A program made the translations under genes and the position numbers. This document shows, piece after piece, positions 1 to 12,309 of a stretch of DNA of 64,000 nt (position 1 is its first letter; every line of letters begins with the position of its first letter). The notes under the pieces were generated by a model. The model was given only the letters and a program-made list of their open reading frames with translations. It ran no database searches and was not told where the DNA came from. The stretch comes from Chinchilla lanigera (lineage: Eukaryota > Chordata > Mammalia > Rodentia > Chinchillidae): assembly GCF_000276665.1 (NCBI RefSeq), contig NW_004955446.1, positions 8,519,636 to 8,583,635 on the forward strand, read 5' to 3'.

Positions 1-378
1 GTCATTTAAATTTGAATATAGAAGAGGTCTGTCAGTTCTCTTTCATGTACTTCCCAACAAGATGAGAGGTCCCCTCCTGAGGCTTGCACTGATGTTTCTA
101 GTGAGGCTCGGTGTACTTGCAAACAGTGTGCTTGTGAGGAACGAAGTAACAATGCAAGTCCGATAAATGTATGACACTGAGCAGTTTAGATATATCTCCT
201 GTTACCTCAAGATTTTAAGAAGAAATACGATAACAGAGTATGTTTAAAAATTAAAAACAATACAACAAAATTTCCTAGGGTGTTTTAAAGAGAGAAGATG
301 ATTCCAATTACAAATGTGCCTTTTAGGGGCATGTGATACCAGGGTTATTAGTAGCCTCTTTTGTCCTACTATTTTTTT

Positions 379-442
379 AATTAATAGGGGAAATATAAGT
401 ATCAAATAAAAATATCTTAAATAGATTCTTCAAAATTGACTA
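379..442 (+). repeat. left arm of a 64-bp inverted repeat pair
   Basis: This segment, starting AATTAATAGGGGAAAT and ending TTCAAAATTGACTA, is the reverse complement of 1333-1396 with four mismatches in 64 bp, all transitions. Similarity stops abruptly at both ends. The arms face each other 890 bp apart, like terminal inverted repeats, and the outer ends carry an AATTAAT sequence. No transposase frame is visible between them. It could be a non-autonomous DNA transposon or a local inverted duplication. Confidence 0.85.
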
Positions 443-961
443 TAGTTAGATTAAGATGTCTTAATGTACACACTAACAAAATGATTGCAGGTATAACTTA
501 GGATTTTGCATTCTTTTTCAGTGGAATATGAATCAAAATAAGGTTTCTGCAGCTAACCAGAGCCTCAAGATTTCTTGCAAAAAAGAGTCACTGTTCTTTG
601 TTTGTGGGGTGCCTGGCAGACTAGTAGCTAGCACTACTGGAATGTGGGAAAACAGCTGTGAGGTAACAAGCGCTGCCAGCCCCCTACACAGCTGGCTTTA
701 GAGATAATTAATTATGAAGAGTGTAAGGAAGTAATTCACATAATTGCATAAATGGGAAGTAATCTGCATAATTGGGTGTGTATACAAATGGATTTCTTTG
801 CTAAGTTATTATTTTAAATAGACAAAAATCTAATCTACTAGTGGTTGACTATTCAGTGAAAGAACCTAGTTTTAAATATACCAAAATTATGCATTCTGAT
901 GTGTGCTGTTCTTCAAAATTGTGTTTTTCTGTGATTAGATCCTTTATCCTTTGTTATAATT

Positions 962-1015
962 ATGTGTGTGTGTGTGTATGTGTGTGCGCGCGCATGCGCA
1001 TGAGCATATATGTGT
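962..1015. repeat. (TG)n/(CG)n microsatellite
   Basis: Alternating purine-pyrimidine tract of TG dinucleotides passing into GCGCGCGC and then GCATGCGCATGAGCATAT. Such tracts can adopt Z-DNA. Confidence 0.9.
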
Positions 1016-1263
1016 GCGCATCTTTCTGGCACTGTATGCTTAATATCTCTTGTTCTAATTCCTTTTGTGTCCACTCCATGAACAGCACCAATACATTTTT
1101 CTAGATAAATACTTTGTACCAGAGGTGACAAATATGTGTTCGGTATGACTTTTGTTAATCCCACAGTATAAATTTATTTATTTCAGTATTTTTTTTTTTT
1201 TTTGGTCTCTGATCAAAGACTTACTCTAGGAAGCTTTCCCAACAAATTATGCAGACTGCTGCT

Positions 1264-1314
1264 ACCGGTAATCAAAATAAGGGTAATCAAAATTTGATTA
1301 CCGGTAATCAAAAT
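1264..1314. repeat. palindromic cluster of a TAATCAAAAT motif
   Basis: Three direct copies of (C)GGTAATCAAAAT in about 50 bp, with one inverted copy. The arms GGTAATCAAA and TTTGATTACC form a 21-bp near-perfect palindrome with a single central base at 1282-1302. It sits just inside the right arm of the inverted repeat pair. Confidence 0.8.
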
Positions 1315-1332
1315 ATAAAATTATCCCTTTAT

Positions 1333-1396
1333 TAGTCAATTTTGAAGAATCTATTTAAGGCATTTTTATTTGGTACTTACATTTCCCCTATTAATT
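1333..1396 (-). repeat. right arm of the 64-bp inverted repeat pair
   Basis: Reverse-complement partner of 379-442. Wherever the arms differ this arm has G or C and the left arm A or T, which would fit CpG-independent decay in one copy. The outer end is CCCCTATTAATT followed by unrelated GC-richer DNA. Confidence 0.85.
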
Positions 1397-3840
1397 GGCC
1401 TTGGGGTGGAGCCCCTTGTCCAGTCCTTTGGGAGACGTATCTCACCTTGGATCCTACACGTCTTGCTCCACGCTGTGCCCCAGGACTTATGGGATGCAGC
1501 CCTCACAATGATTTTGTTCCTTGGCTGCCAGTCAGTGTTTTGTTCTGGGTGTATGTGACAGGCTATAGGATGAGTTAGGTCAAATTTTTTTTGGCTGTTA
1601 ACAGGACACTGCTTTGCTAGATGTGCAGATTGATCTCACCTCTTCCAGCTTCATCAGTGATGGTGGAAGTTCTGAGTGAGCCTCAAACCAAAGAATCACA
1701 CATGTCAAAATAACATAAAGCAGACACTGAAGGTAAATCTTAAAGAGGCTCTCCAAACTCTTAGGAAACATAGAAACATCACTGAAATAAGGGTCCACCT
1801 GCCCTAGGTCACTGTATCCTTATTTCTCTATACAAAGGAAAAAAGTATTGCTATGTGGAAGTTTTAATTTTAGATTTATAGTTTCACATTTTCATGCCAG
1901 TATTTGTCTATTTTTCTACTCTCTTTTCCTTTTGGGTTTGAAAATGCTTTAAATCTTTAAAAAGCCATTCACTAGATATTCTTTCTTTATATGGCTTCAG
2001 GTCCATTTTATAAAATATTCTCTTTGTACCATTTTTTCCCCTCCCATTTGTTTTGCTATATCCCTAGTCCTCTTCTATCAATGAGCATTGGCATTTTTTT
2101 TTTAGCATATAGTTTCCTCTAGTCTCTATAGACATTATGTGAAAGTAATACATTTACAAAGACATAAGACCTCAATTAGCCATCCTAATACAAGCACAAA
2201 TGGCAGAGATAATTGTAAGAGCTTAATCTTTGTTTTAATGTGTTTTTCATGTGTATATTTTATTACGTGCTTTTATGGTATTATTTTTCAGCCACATTGT
2301 TTCCATGTGAACAGTGGAGGCATTTTGTGAAGATCAAGTTCGAGATGAGCTGTTTGGATACCCAACTGCCCATCTTCTCTCTACCAGCCCTCATGAGCTC
2401 CCAACTGCATCTCATAATGAGATCCTCACTAGCCTTGACCTCAGCTAACCCTCTGTCCTGGGCCTTCCCTTTCTAAGACATATTTTCCTGATGAATATTT
2501 TCTGTTTCTCATTCAGCATACTCCTACCGGGCAGGAAATTTGAGTGAGGGTCAGACAAAATTGTGAAATGTGTGAACAGATATTGGACGGCTTAATGAGT
2601 CAGCATGGCACTATGTGGTTGAACTTGAAAGTAAAATGTTTGTATAATAATCTTGGATATGACTGAAAATTGATTTTCTTGTGACCCGATGAAGATATAT
2701 TTCAATGATGTCCCACCACTGAACACTTCCAAGCTACTGCAGTGGAATCCTTGCTAGCCTGAGGTCCTGACCTCCTTCTTGTTAGTCACAAACTAGGTAG
2801 TTGAATGTATTAGGAGATTCTAGCTCACAAAAGCTCCTTCATTTGTTGACTTATGTTTATCCTTTTGCAGGATAGGTGTCTAGCTACAGTTAAATCAGGC
2901 TAATGTACAACCAATATTAACTAGCATGGCTCACCTTGCTTTATCTTTTTACCCAGGGTGCACTGCACCCGTTTGACAACAACTGATCCTTGACTTAAAA
3001 AAAAAAAAAAAAAGCCTAAAATTAGTGTGGCCACAGAGGCTGTCAAAACCTTTTCTGTGACCATAAGTTCAAAATTCAAATCGGATAACTTACCTTATAC
3101 TGAGACTGGGAATTAACTATATCCCAAAGTTTGGCTTTAATCACAATGTAGGTTGTTTTGTGTCTCGGTTTGTCTGCACTAACTGGGTTAATCATCTCTC
3201 TTATTGTCTGTAACAATCCTATAGGTTATTACTGTCACATGGCAGCTCCTCACAAATGTCATGTGAGAAAGAAGTCTTAGATGTTCTTTCAGTTATAATA
3301 GTCAAATAACCTCTCCATTGTTGTTCCTAATTTGCACTGATTTAATAGTGACTTTTCTTTATGTGATATTTTTCTCTTAAAAAGTTTTAAAAATTCTGTT
3401 CTATTCAACTTGCCATTTTCCCAGTCTCTACGCCCGTGTTTGGAATTGACTTCTTTGGTAAGTGCTATACTGACACAAAAGAACCGATCTGTGTGGTTCC
3501 CAAGACATCAAACTTTTGTGTGAAATGGTAAGAATTGAAATAGCCATTTAAGTACTTAGTGCTTTTTCAAACTATTCTCAATTCTCCAACACTGACTATA
3601 TTTCTGGCTTCAGAGATAAGTAACTACATGAATGAGATTAATCTTGCATGAATGTGTTTCATGCACATACTTTGGAGGTCCTCAGAGGAAAGAAGTAATA
3701 TAAATCTCATATTCTATACATAATTGCTACATGGTTCCCTACTGTAAACTTTGGTGCAGGCTAAAATATTTTAGCAGAATTTATATAACATAGAAATTTA
3801 GGTTTAATGATTGATTGACCATTCATCTTCAATTCATTTA
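1397..3840. other. non-coding stretch, no gene seen
   Basis: AT-rich sequence with only short unsupported frames on either strand. It contains a poly(A) run at 2997-3013 with no recognisable SINE body. I see no exon, RNA gene or clear repeat. Confidence 0.6.
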
Positions 3841-3955
3841 CTTATTGAAATTTTTATTGCATGAGTTCTTGACACTGGACAAATATTTGGGGATGGAGAG
3901 ATAAACAAAGGCCTGGACATCACAGAGTCCATGGTCCACTGGAGAGACAGGCATG
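3835..3955 (+). repeat. L2 (LINE2) 3' fragment
   Basis: Reads like the old L2 signature: ATTTACTTATTGA, then GGGGATGGAGAGATAAACAAAG, then CATCACAGAGTCCATGGTCC, in the order of the family's 3' end. Heavily diverged, called from memory of the family consensus. Confidence 0.5.
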
Positions 3956-4367
3956 CTTACAAAATCTTAGCATCAGATAAACCCAAATTCCACTCCGGAG
4001 TCACTGCTAGTATAGGGAAAGGGCTGGTTGAGTTGATCAGTAAAGTAGCAAGCGTTTGACATCCATGGGTTCAAGCCTTCCAGTGAAGTTGGAAGCCGTG
4101 AGCACACATGACCTTGGTCTTTTTCTCATGCTCATCACTCACTCTGAACAAGCCCTGAGCATAGATGTTGTTTTCTTTTTCTTCACTTGTGTGCTCCTCA
4201 GATGGGTAGAGAGAAGGCTTTAGGGTGCACTAAATGAGCAGGTGTCCTCCATTCAGTCTCCTCCTGGCTGCTGGGTCTCCAGACCAGGACTTGAACTTGT
4301 GTGTTGGCGGGTGGCATTAGGAAGCTTGATTTTGTGTGTTTGTCTCTGACCTGCTGTAGTGGCTTTA

Positions 4368-4553
4368 ATCTGAGTGCAGTAGCACACACTCTAATCCCAG
4401 CATTGTGGGAGGCGTAAGCAGGAGGATGGCAAGCTCCAGCCCCACCAGAGATACTTAGTCATTTAGTAAGACCCTGTCTCAAAAAAGAAGAAGAGCGGGG
4501 TATGTAGCTCAGTACAAAGGCCCTGGGTTCAGTCCCCAGAACTAAAAAAAAGA
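4368..4553 (+). repeat. B1-dID dimeric SINE
   Basis: A B1-like half (CTAATCCCAGCATTGTGGGAGGCG, then AGACCCTGTCTC) is followed by A/G linker DNA and a short ID-type half with a tRNA-like box A (GTATGTAGCTCAGT) and box B (GGGTTCAGTCCC). It ends in an A-rich tail. Plus-strand orientation. Confidence 0.85.
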
Positions 4554-5394
4554 AAACATCAAAATTTCAGGACGCAACAAATTTTGTCTTAAAACAAGAT
4601 TGCATTAGTTGCCTGAGTGGATACAGGATAACAAACACAGCAGATACAGGAGCCCAGATCTTCATGCACTACCTTGATGCAGTCGCACCAGCAGACAAGG
4701 CAGTACAACATGCCACGTCACCCTTAACTCTACGTTTCTAAACTAAAAGCACTTTGGAGGGCTGTGGGATGGTTCCCACAGACAGGCCTAGTTCAGCCTA
4801 AACATGACACTAACCCTTTACTTTCAGGGTCTAATCTGTATTTAGCAACAGCAAAGAGATATTTAGATTCCTATCTGATGCTTTTTGTAGCTGAAGTCTT
4901 ACTCTAATTCTGTAACCAGCCCAAGAGTGAGATCAGAAGTCTCCTCACAGAAACTGAGACAAGAAATAGGACAGCTCTATCTTAACAGAGTAGGGTTCAA
5001 TGCTTTCCTGGAACACCATCCAACGTGCCATAAAATCCTAGTGCAGGTGTGGCCAAGCCTTCCTGGAAGAGAACTGCTTCCCATGTCATGAGGGTTTGAG
5101 CCAAGATGTGAAGGACAAGAAGAATTTTGTAATGGGTGAATAAGAACTTTATTTAAGGAACTAATAGGTGGCCAAAGAATCACTGAGCAATATTATGTAT
5201 ATTGTGGAAAAATACAAAAGACTGGAGACCTTTCCCCCAAATCTATATTTATTTTACTAAATCAATACTATTCATCACCCCAGGTAACTGATTTACTTAA
5301 ATTATTTTTTGAAAAAAATACTGTAAACCTTTGGAATTATATATAAATATCAGCACTAAGTCTTATGAATTCCATTAAGATCTCAAAATCCTTT

Positions 5395-5525
5395 GAACTA
5401 TTCTCTCAGTAAATACTTACTGAGTGGATACTGTATGCTAGGTACCATTTTCTCCATCAGTATAAGAAATGAAGCAGTAAGCAAGACAGGCAAGCTTTCT
5501 CTTTGCATAGAGCTTACATTCTAGA
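5395..5525 (+). repeat. L2 (LINE2) 3' fragment
   Basis: Matches the wording of the L2 3' end: TACTTACTGAGTGGATACTG, TGCTAGGTACCATT, AAATGAAGCAGTAAGCAAGA and GAGCTTACATTCT in order. Diverged. Confidence 0.6.
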
Positions 5526-5526
5526 G

Positions 5527-5600
5527 CTGTGCTCTCCGATACAGCAACCACCTACCACCAGTAGCCACTGGGCACTTGGAATGCAGCTAGTCCCCAGGGT
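5527..5600 (+). repeat. hAT-type DNA transposon fragment (MER5/MER20-like)
   Basis: CTGTGCTCTCCGATACAGCA followed by AGTAGCCACTGGGCACTTGG matches old Charlie-group MITEs containing the 'tagccactagccac' and 'gcacttgaaatg' words. The precise family is not asserted. Confidence 0.5.
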
Positions 5601-5904
5601 TAGGCTAGAGCAATTATGAGGGTAAAATATCCCATTAGTAAAAGTTTTAATGATCGCATATAAAACCTGAAAAGCTTTGGTTGCATCCAGTTAAATGAAA
5701 CAGACAAAGAAATACATCGTATGTTTCGTTCACTTTCATAGAGTGACTCCCAGGACATATCACATGTGTGACCCACATCCTTCTGAGACACTGTTGCCAT
5801 AGAGTCCAAAAGTAAAGTAGTTCGCTAATAAATGAACAAGACATTTTCTGATAGCAAAAAGTGCTATCAAGAAAATAAAACCAGAAGATGCAAGAGAGAG
5901 TGGC

Positions 5905-6560
5905 AGAGATGATGTACATCAATCAGCCAGGGAGAGCTTTTTCAGAGTGCAGTTGAGCTGAGATATGGATGATGTGCACCAAGGTCAGAAAGGTAGGCAG
6001 GCAAGGAGCTTGAGAAACTGGGAATGAGATGGGTAGCAGTTGAAGGGCAGTGGGAAGCCACAAAAGGTTCCTAGTAGAATGGACTGGACTGATTAACATT
6101 TTTAGAAAGACCTCTGTGTCTGCTTTATGAAGAATTAAATGCAAATGAGCGAGAAGAGAAACAGGGAGCCTGGAAGCCATTTCAGGAGAGCTGGCAAGGT
6201 TGCTGGCTTGGATTGAAAGTGGAGGCAATGTTAAAAGCATACAGATACTTGAAACATATGTTCAGCCTTTGGTTTTTAGGATCCTGTTGATGATTTGAAC
6301 CCTGGAGGGAAGGATGGACATGGGCCGTGGTTGCTTCCAGCTTCTGGCTGGAGGTATATGTGGCAGGGATTTGAAATGTGGGGCTTTAAGTGAGATGGGG
6401 AAATAATCAGAATAACTTGGGGAAGGAGATTCTATTTTGCCCATGGTAAGATGGGAAATACTATAAGAAATTTCAAGAATTGAACTGGTAAATGTAGAGT
6501 GTAGTGGACACACTGGGGCAAAAAATATAAATTTGGGAGACAGTTTATGATACTGGAGTG
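5905..6560. repeat. probable ancient interspersed repeat, family not named
   Basis: The run CAGTGGGAAGCCACAAAAGG, TTTTTAGAAAGACCTCTGTG, GAGCCTGGAAGCCATTTCAG and ATAAATTTGGGAGACAG follows the order of a very common diverged mammalian repeat I recognise but will not name with certainty. A 144-codon antisense frame at 6262-6696 crosses it and is taken as chance. Confidence 0.4.
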
Positions 6561-7351
6561 AAAATAACACACATTGGGGTGAGGTAGGGCCATAAAAGTG
6601 CACACAAAACGTCCTAGTGTGAAATACCAGACAGGGTTTCCAGAGAAAGCTTGCAGCTTTCAAGTGGACTCTCTGGAGACAATGAGAAAGTACCAAAACT
6701 GGTTAATGCCTCTCCTGGCTATAGCTATGCTAGACAAGCTCTGTCCTTCCCTCCACTCTAGCTTTCTGTAGGCAGTTGGAGATAAACTAAAAGCATCACT
6801 GTTAATGTTGTTTTTCAGAGATTGGAGAGAAAAAAATCATTACAAGCAGGAAATCATAAAATGTGGGGAAATTGCTTTATTGGCCCTTGGCTGGAGTCTA
6901 CAATTTGGAGAATTATACAGGAAGGCATTAAACAGAAGCAAGAGAGACGCAAGTTTGATTTTATTAGTCTTAGCTGAGAGATGAACCTCTCTTCAAGAGC
7001 TCTGAGAACCTCTGAGGCCTACGGCGAGCAGTCGTGCAGACATATGGACTGCAGGCTCGGCTGGTCTTGAACAAAATAGAAGACAGCATGGTTTTATAGC
7101 TCAGAAAATCCAGCAGGCTTTGTTTAAAAAACACTGATTTTTTTAAGGGTGGTGGTCCATGCTTTAACCCTAAGATACAACTCCTTTAGGTGACCACACC
7201 ATCAGCAAAACCGGTAGCTAGATAAGCCAGATTTCCACAGTCTCCTCAGCTAGGGAAACATTTCCCACTCCCACTGATGAACGCCTGCTTTTAGAAACTC
7301 TGATGACCCTGTACGAGGGCCTTAGTGGAAGACAGCGGCCACATAGTCAAT

Positions 7352-7696
7352 TGGTGAACATTCAACATCCACAGCTTAAAGGAGGGGAAGGTTTATTTTG
7401 GCTCCCAGTCTGTAGAAGTTTCAGTCTGTCCGCTGGCTCCAAGGCAAGGTGGCAGGCGGGAGGGGCGTGGCAGAGGAGGATTGCTCAGGACATGGCAGGA
7501 AGCAGAGAGGGAAAAATATCCCTCCAGGCCACGCCTTCTGTGACCCATTTCCTTGCATCTGGCTTCGCCTCCCAACACCACTTTTAGCTATAAAATTATC
7601 AGTGGACTGATCCATGGCCCCATGATCCAGTCACCTCAAATCCCCACCTCTGAGCACATGAGGCTTTGGGGAGGACTCTATGTATGAACCATTACA
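7352..7696 (-). mobile_element. MaLR-type solo LTR, antisense
   Basis: Same family as the LTR at 16556-16931, in reverse. The shared words are TTTATTTTGGCTC (reverse of the AATAAA region), AGAAGTTTCAGTCTGTCCGC, TGGCTCCAAGGCAAGGTGGC, CACCTCTGAGCACATGAGG and a CCATTACA end. The left end has no clear TG terminus, so it may be truncated there. Confidence 0.75.
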
Positions 7697-7699
7697 GAG

Positions 7700-10600
7700 G
7701 GCCTGCGTTTTAGACTCTGTCCTTGAGGCTGAATAGCAGGGCCTGAGCTCACAGCTAGGCCAGCCATAGTCTACATTTCTTGCAAAATATCTTGTTTGGA
7801 AGAAGAGTTTTAAGGTCAGGGTGACAAACCAATCTATTCAATAGCAACACTTGGAATATCATATTTGATCAGATATTAAATATGCTAAAATTCAGCTTTC
7901 CACTCACAATGTAGCTTTTACTTTCCATTGTCACTTTTATAGCATTTAGGATATCCCTTTGATTTAAAAAGATGAACACAAAGTGAAACATAACAAATTC
8001 TATTAAAATATAAATTCTGGTACTAAATCATTACCCTCAATATCAAGTGAGATCTATCAATCTGCCTCAGGTTGTAACACATGATAGAAAACAAAATATA
8101 AAAATGGTAGTTTATCCAACATCATAAAAGTATATTTCTTTCAAAAAATTTATTTGCATATGTGTTGAACTGTTCATAAAGTGTGTCCTTATCATTAATC
8201 CTTTGAGAATAAAGCTTAGTAATATGTGTCCTTTCCAATAACATAAATTACAAGTTATTATTATATGTTGTGCATGAATGAACCTGTTTTTATTACTCAA
8301 TATCAGATTGATTAAACACAAACACACAGAAGCTTTCCACTCCAAAACACATAAAACGTGAGCACACAAATGAAATACTTCATGGGAAGTACACTTAAAA
8401 TGTATCTGTGTAGAACAGAAATGAAATATATAAAGGCATACAAAGCCAATGTGAACCAAAATAATGTAGAATAATATTAATATTAGACTAGGGGAAGTAT
8501 AAGGTTTAAATACCAACAGGATGAAAAAGAACTTAAAGAATGTAAGAAGATAAAATCAACGGTGTTGGGGAGCTGGCCAGTAGTAGCTTATGAGTCTGTT
8601 GTTACCGTTTATTCCTGACTCCGTGTTCAGAGACATCATATTGAAGTGGAAGACAGTGTGAACAATTCAACCATGGGAAGCAGAAATGATAAAAACTAGG
8701 TTTCTCTTCTTCCCCTTCAGTTGCTGTCCTTTTGCCAGTACACCACTGGATATAACTGATGAAGTTAAAATCATTCTAAAGATGTATGTGCTAAACAACG
8801 TTGCACCTACCACTGCAAAACAAAACCTATTATACATTTAAGGAAACTTACACTATGTCCAGATATTTCACTTCTAAGAAAGGAGTTATACAGATCTAAA
8901 TGTTATTAAATAACTGTACAAAAGAATTAAGTGACGTAGTCTATACACATGACATAGGAAATCTGTAATATTTACTTGCCTGTGTATAGATGTCTGAATT
9001 TAAACTGAGAAATTTCAAATAAGCAATGATGGAGTCAAAGTGAATTCATCTTCTTTAGCATCCCTTAGTTATGTGAGAATAATTATATCACTCCAATCTT
9101 AAATTTAGTATTTTTGCTGAGTACCAGTTTAATTTACTCCCTTTAATAAGGATTAGAGTCTATACAAAAGAATGGCAATTTGGATGTTTTGGGCATATGT
9201 TATAAATTACTATCACCCCATAATAAAATAATAAGAGTAGTCATGCCCTTATCAAGATCTGAAATGTAAACTTAGTGTTCCAGTGTTAATGCCCTGACTA
9301 AGACATGTAGCTGCACAGTAATTTGAAGGGACGTACTTACCGGATCAATAGAAGAAGGCTATTAAGAATGATGGTTTTTTTTCTTTTTTCTAACAAAGAA
9401 CTAGAATATCCCATTAAGACTTTTTTTGGATGTTCCCACCCAAGGGAGGGAAGCCTTTGCCACAGACGCTTGATTGTCAGCTGGTCCCATGATAATTCTT
9501 CAAAAAACACAAGAACCCATCTGAAAGTGATGCGAGAGGATTTCACAGAGTTTCCTACTTTAAAACAGACTTCTCGTAATCAGTTATGTCCAGTTCCTTA
9601 AGCACTTAGCATCCAGCCAGATTGCTTTTATAAACTTGAAGAAAAGGAGCAAAATAAAAGGGAAGTGTGAGATAATAGGACAGAAGAAGTTTCCCTTGTT
9701 TGAGGTGTCTTGTGCTGACCTAGGGATGGTCTGAGGACTAGACCTCCACAACCACTGAGCAGATAGTAAGCAATAGGGGCAGGCGGATGATTGGAATGGA
9801 GGATCTGATCCATGTACTAAGAAATAATAATATTATCTTGGAGGCTTTGAAAACAGGAAAAGTAGAAAAGGAAATGTAGCTGTGAGTACTAGGAGAGATG
9901 TTTAAATGCCCCCAGGAGGAGATGCAATTGTTCTCATTTTACACACAAGGACAAGGACGTGGTATTTATGACAGGCCAAGGGACTATTCAAGGTCAAATG
10001 TGTATTGAAGGTAAAACCACTAAAATGCAGCAGTAGCAGAAAATGAATGCAAAGTTTCTGATTATAAATCTGTGGTCTTTTCAAAATGCCTCTGTTGCCT
10101 CCAGGGAGAGAGCCTCATGCAGAAATCAACACATTTTACCGCAGTTCTAATCTGCACGCGCTTGCCTAAAACCTATCTAATTCTTAGTGCTTTTTACTAC
10201 CCCTCCTCCCACCCTTAATTTCATAGTCAATAAAGGGAAAACTAACTACTGTCTAGATTCTGGCTAAAGAACTTCAATTTAAAAACTCTTTTCTCCTTTA
10301 GGTTTTCATTTGACTCATGGTGTAATCACATTGCTGAGAAATATTTTGTACAGTCACCCTAGTGCCTAACATCAAATGTTCCCCCAGAAATGCAAAACAA
10401 AATGATGTGTAGACCACCTGGCTTCCATAGAATACTGTAAAAACCAAGGAGAGCAACTCTGATAATATAGGGGTAGTGCCAGTATTTGTGAGTAATAGGC
10501 CTGTTTGACAGGCAGTGTGTGCAATTCCAATGACAATGTGTTGAAATATAAAAGTTTTCCAGAGGAATGGGAGAATAAAAGCACAAACCTATGGAAACTA

Positions 10601-10880
10601 GTGGATGTGGAGTCCTTTGGAAGGAAATATAGAAAAAACTGCTAGACAACTGCCAGAAGCGCACCTCCAGACTGTACTTGGCCTAGTTTCAGGCACAAAG
10701 GATGGGACACTCCAAGCAAAGCCACATGCATAGTTTCTGCCCTGAGGACCTTGGCAGTGTGGCAGATCCAGAGTAATTTCCCCTCATTTTATATAATTGT
10801 AAACATGTCTCCCTCAGAGCAAAGCCTAGGTGGGAGCATTTGACGATGTTAGTTACTCATTTCTGTATACATAAACTTTG
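7700..10880. other. non-coding stretch, no gene seen
   Basis: AT-rich unique sequence. Reading frames of up to 134 codons occur (8112-8516, minus) but show no recognised domain, no splice-site logic and biased AT-rich composition. No confident repeat was recognised. Confidence 0.6.
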
Positions 10881-11080
10881 TACAAAGGAAACTATCTACC
10901 ATATGAGACAACTAAGACCCAGGTAGGTGATATCAGCCCCTGCTCCATCCTTTCCTCAGCACCATCTTTGTTGTTTTCGTCAGCAGTGGTGTCCACAGCA
11001 AATGACAGATGGTCCTTACCAGCTTCCCCATACTGACCCTTTCTTTTCCATTTTCTTCCCTTCCGGCTTCTCTTTCCCTT

Positions 11081-11083
<3 letters not shown>

Positions 11084-11133
<50 letters not shown>
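11084..11133. repeat. (TC)n microsatellite
   Basis: About 25 uninterrupted TC dinucleotides inside a longer pyrimidine-rich tract (about 11040-11170). Confidence 0.95.
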
Positions 11134-11136
<3 letters not shown>

Positions 11137-11499
11137 TTCCTTTGTTTTCCATCTTCTTTTTCTTCTTTTCCCCAAGGAAACCTAAGGAAATGCCCACATC
11201 TTTCTAATAGCTCTTGGGGGTAGAGGAGATGTTTCCTAGATACCCTGTCCTCAGGTTCTGTGAGAGTTCTGGTTCCAAGGGACAAGAACAGTTCATTCTG
11301 CCAGAACAAAGCCTTTGTCACTCATGAATTTGAAATCCTGTGGCAGAATTCACCTTTACAATATATAGGCTTACATTGGTTTGGCTCCTCCGATGGACCA
11401 CGTCCATTGTTTCAGAGATGGTTGGGGTTAAGCTGCTTAGAGAAGATGTGACAGTGCTACTGGTGGAATTTCTAATATTCTGTCCATGGCTTCTCAATA

Positions 11500-11665
11500 A
11501 TAATAGTAGTAGGTGTTACAATAGTTACAGCTTCCATAGTAATAATAATGCTGTCTACTGAGCTCTGACTATTTCAGGCATTGATCCAAGTGCTTCATAT
11601 GTACTGACTTATTTAAACCTCTCAGCAGCCTGGCAATGTGGAGGTGACTGATACCCTCCCTTCCT
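11500..11665 (+). repeat. MIR/L2-like ancient SINE fragment
   Basis: The words GAGCTCTGACTATTTCAGGC, AAGTGCTTCATATGTACTGA, CTTATTTAAACCTCTCAGCA and GGCAATGTGGAGGTGACTG follow the order of MIR. Diverged. Confidence 0.5.
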
Positions 11666-11968
11666 GGCTGAGGAGCCCAGGCTGTGGGCCTAAGGAACTT
11701 GCCAGAACTCACGCCACAAGGCAGTCATCAGTCACACATTTCCTCCCACAAGAGTACAGGCTATTCCCCCAAAATATTGTGTTGGGGGGGCAGGCTCACG
11801 TGATTCTGAAGAAAGCCCAGTTGTACTGTGGTGGTTACAGGTCTTAAACCCAAGACTGGAGACTCTTCTAGCTAGCACTTCCTGATGCTGTTCCTCAGAG
11901 GGTCTCCAGACCTCCTCTGTCTATTTCTACCCTTTACTCTGCTTCAGAGCACTTAGCACTACCAGACT

Positions 11969-12121
11969 GTGTCAGCTCAGGCTGCCAAAAGAAGCTACTG
12001 TAACCTGTATTACTTAACGAGCATTTGTTCGCTCATGGTTCTGGGGGCTGCAAGTCTAAAGTGGATGTCGGAATGGCTGGGTTCCGACGGTGGTCACTTT
12101 CCTGCTTGAGGTCAGTTCTTG

Positions 12122-12162
<41 letters not shown>

Positions 12163-12301
12163 TCTCCTAGAATCTCTCTTCCTATGAGGCCACCAACTTG
12201 ACAAATTAGGACTCATCCTATAACCCCATCTGACTTTGATTACCTACTAAAAGCCGTACCTCAAAGGTAGTCACATGGCAGGTAGGGATTCCGTTCATAG
12301 C
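11969..12301 (-). mobile_element. MaLR/MLT1-type LTR, antisense, interrupted by a (GT)n
   Basis: Starts TGTGTCAGCTCAGGCTGCCA and carries GCTCATGGTTCTGGGGGCTG, then CTTCCTATGAGGCCACCAAC and ACCCCATCTGACTTTGATTA, the reverse-complement order of an old MaLR LTR. A pure (GT)18 tract has grown inside it at 12125-12160. Confidence 0.7.
12125..12160. repeat. (GT)n microsatellite
   Basis: Eighteen uninterrupted GT dinucleotides within an antisense MaLR LTR. Confidence 0.95.
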
Positions 12302-12309
12302 ACTGACCC

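Noticed and set aside
6262..6696. 144-codon minus-strand frame
   Set aside because: Lies across a probable ancient interspersed repeat and matches no protein I know.
8112..8516. 134-codon minus-strand frame
   Set aside because: AT-rich, low-complexity amino-acid use (Phe, Ile, Leu, His) and no recognised motif.
10892..11223. Arg/Glu repeat and Ser/Leu repeat frames
   Set aside because: Both strands of a (TC)n microsatellite.
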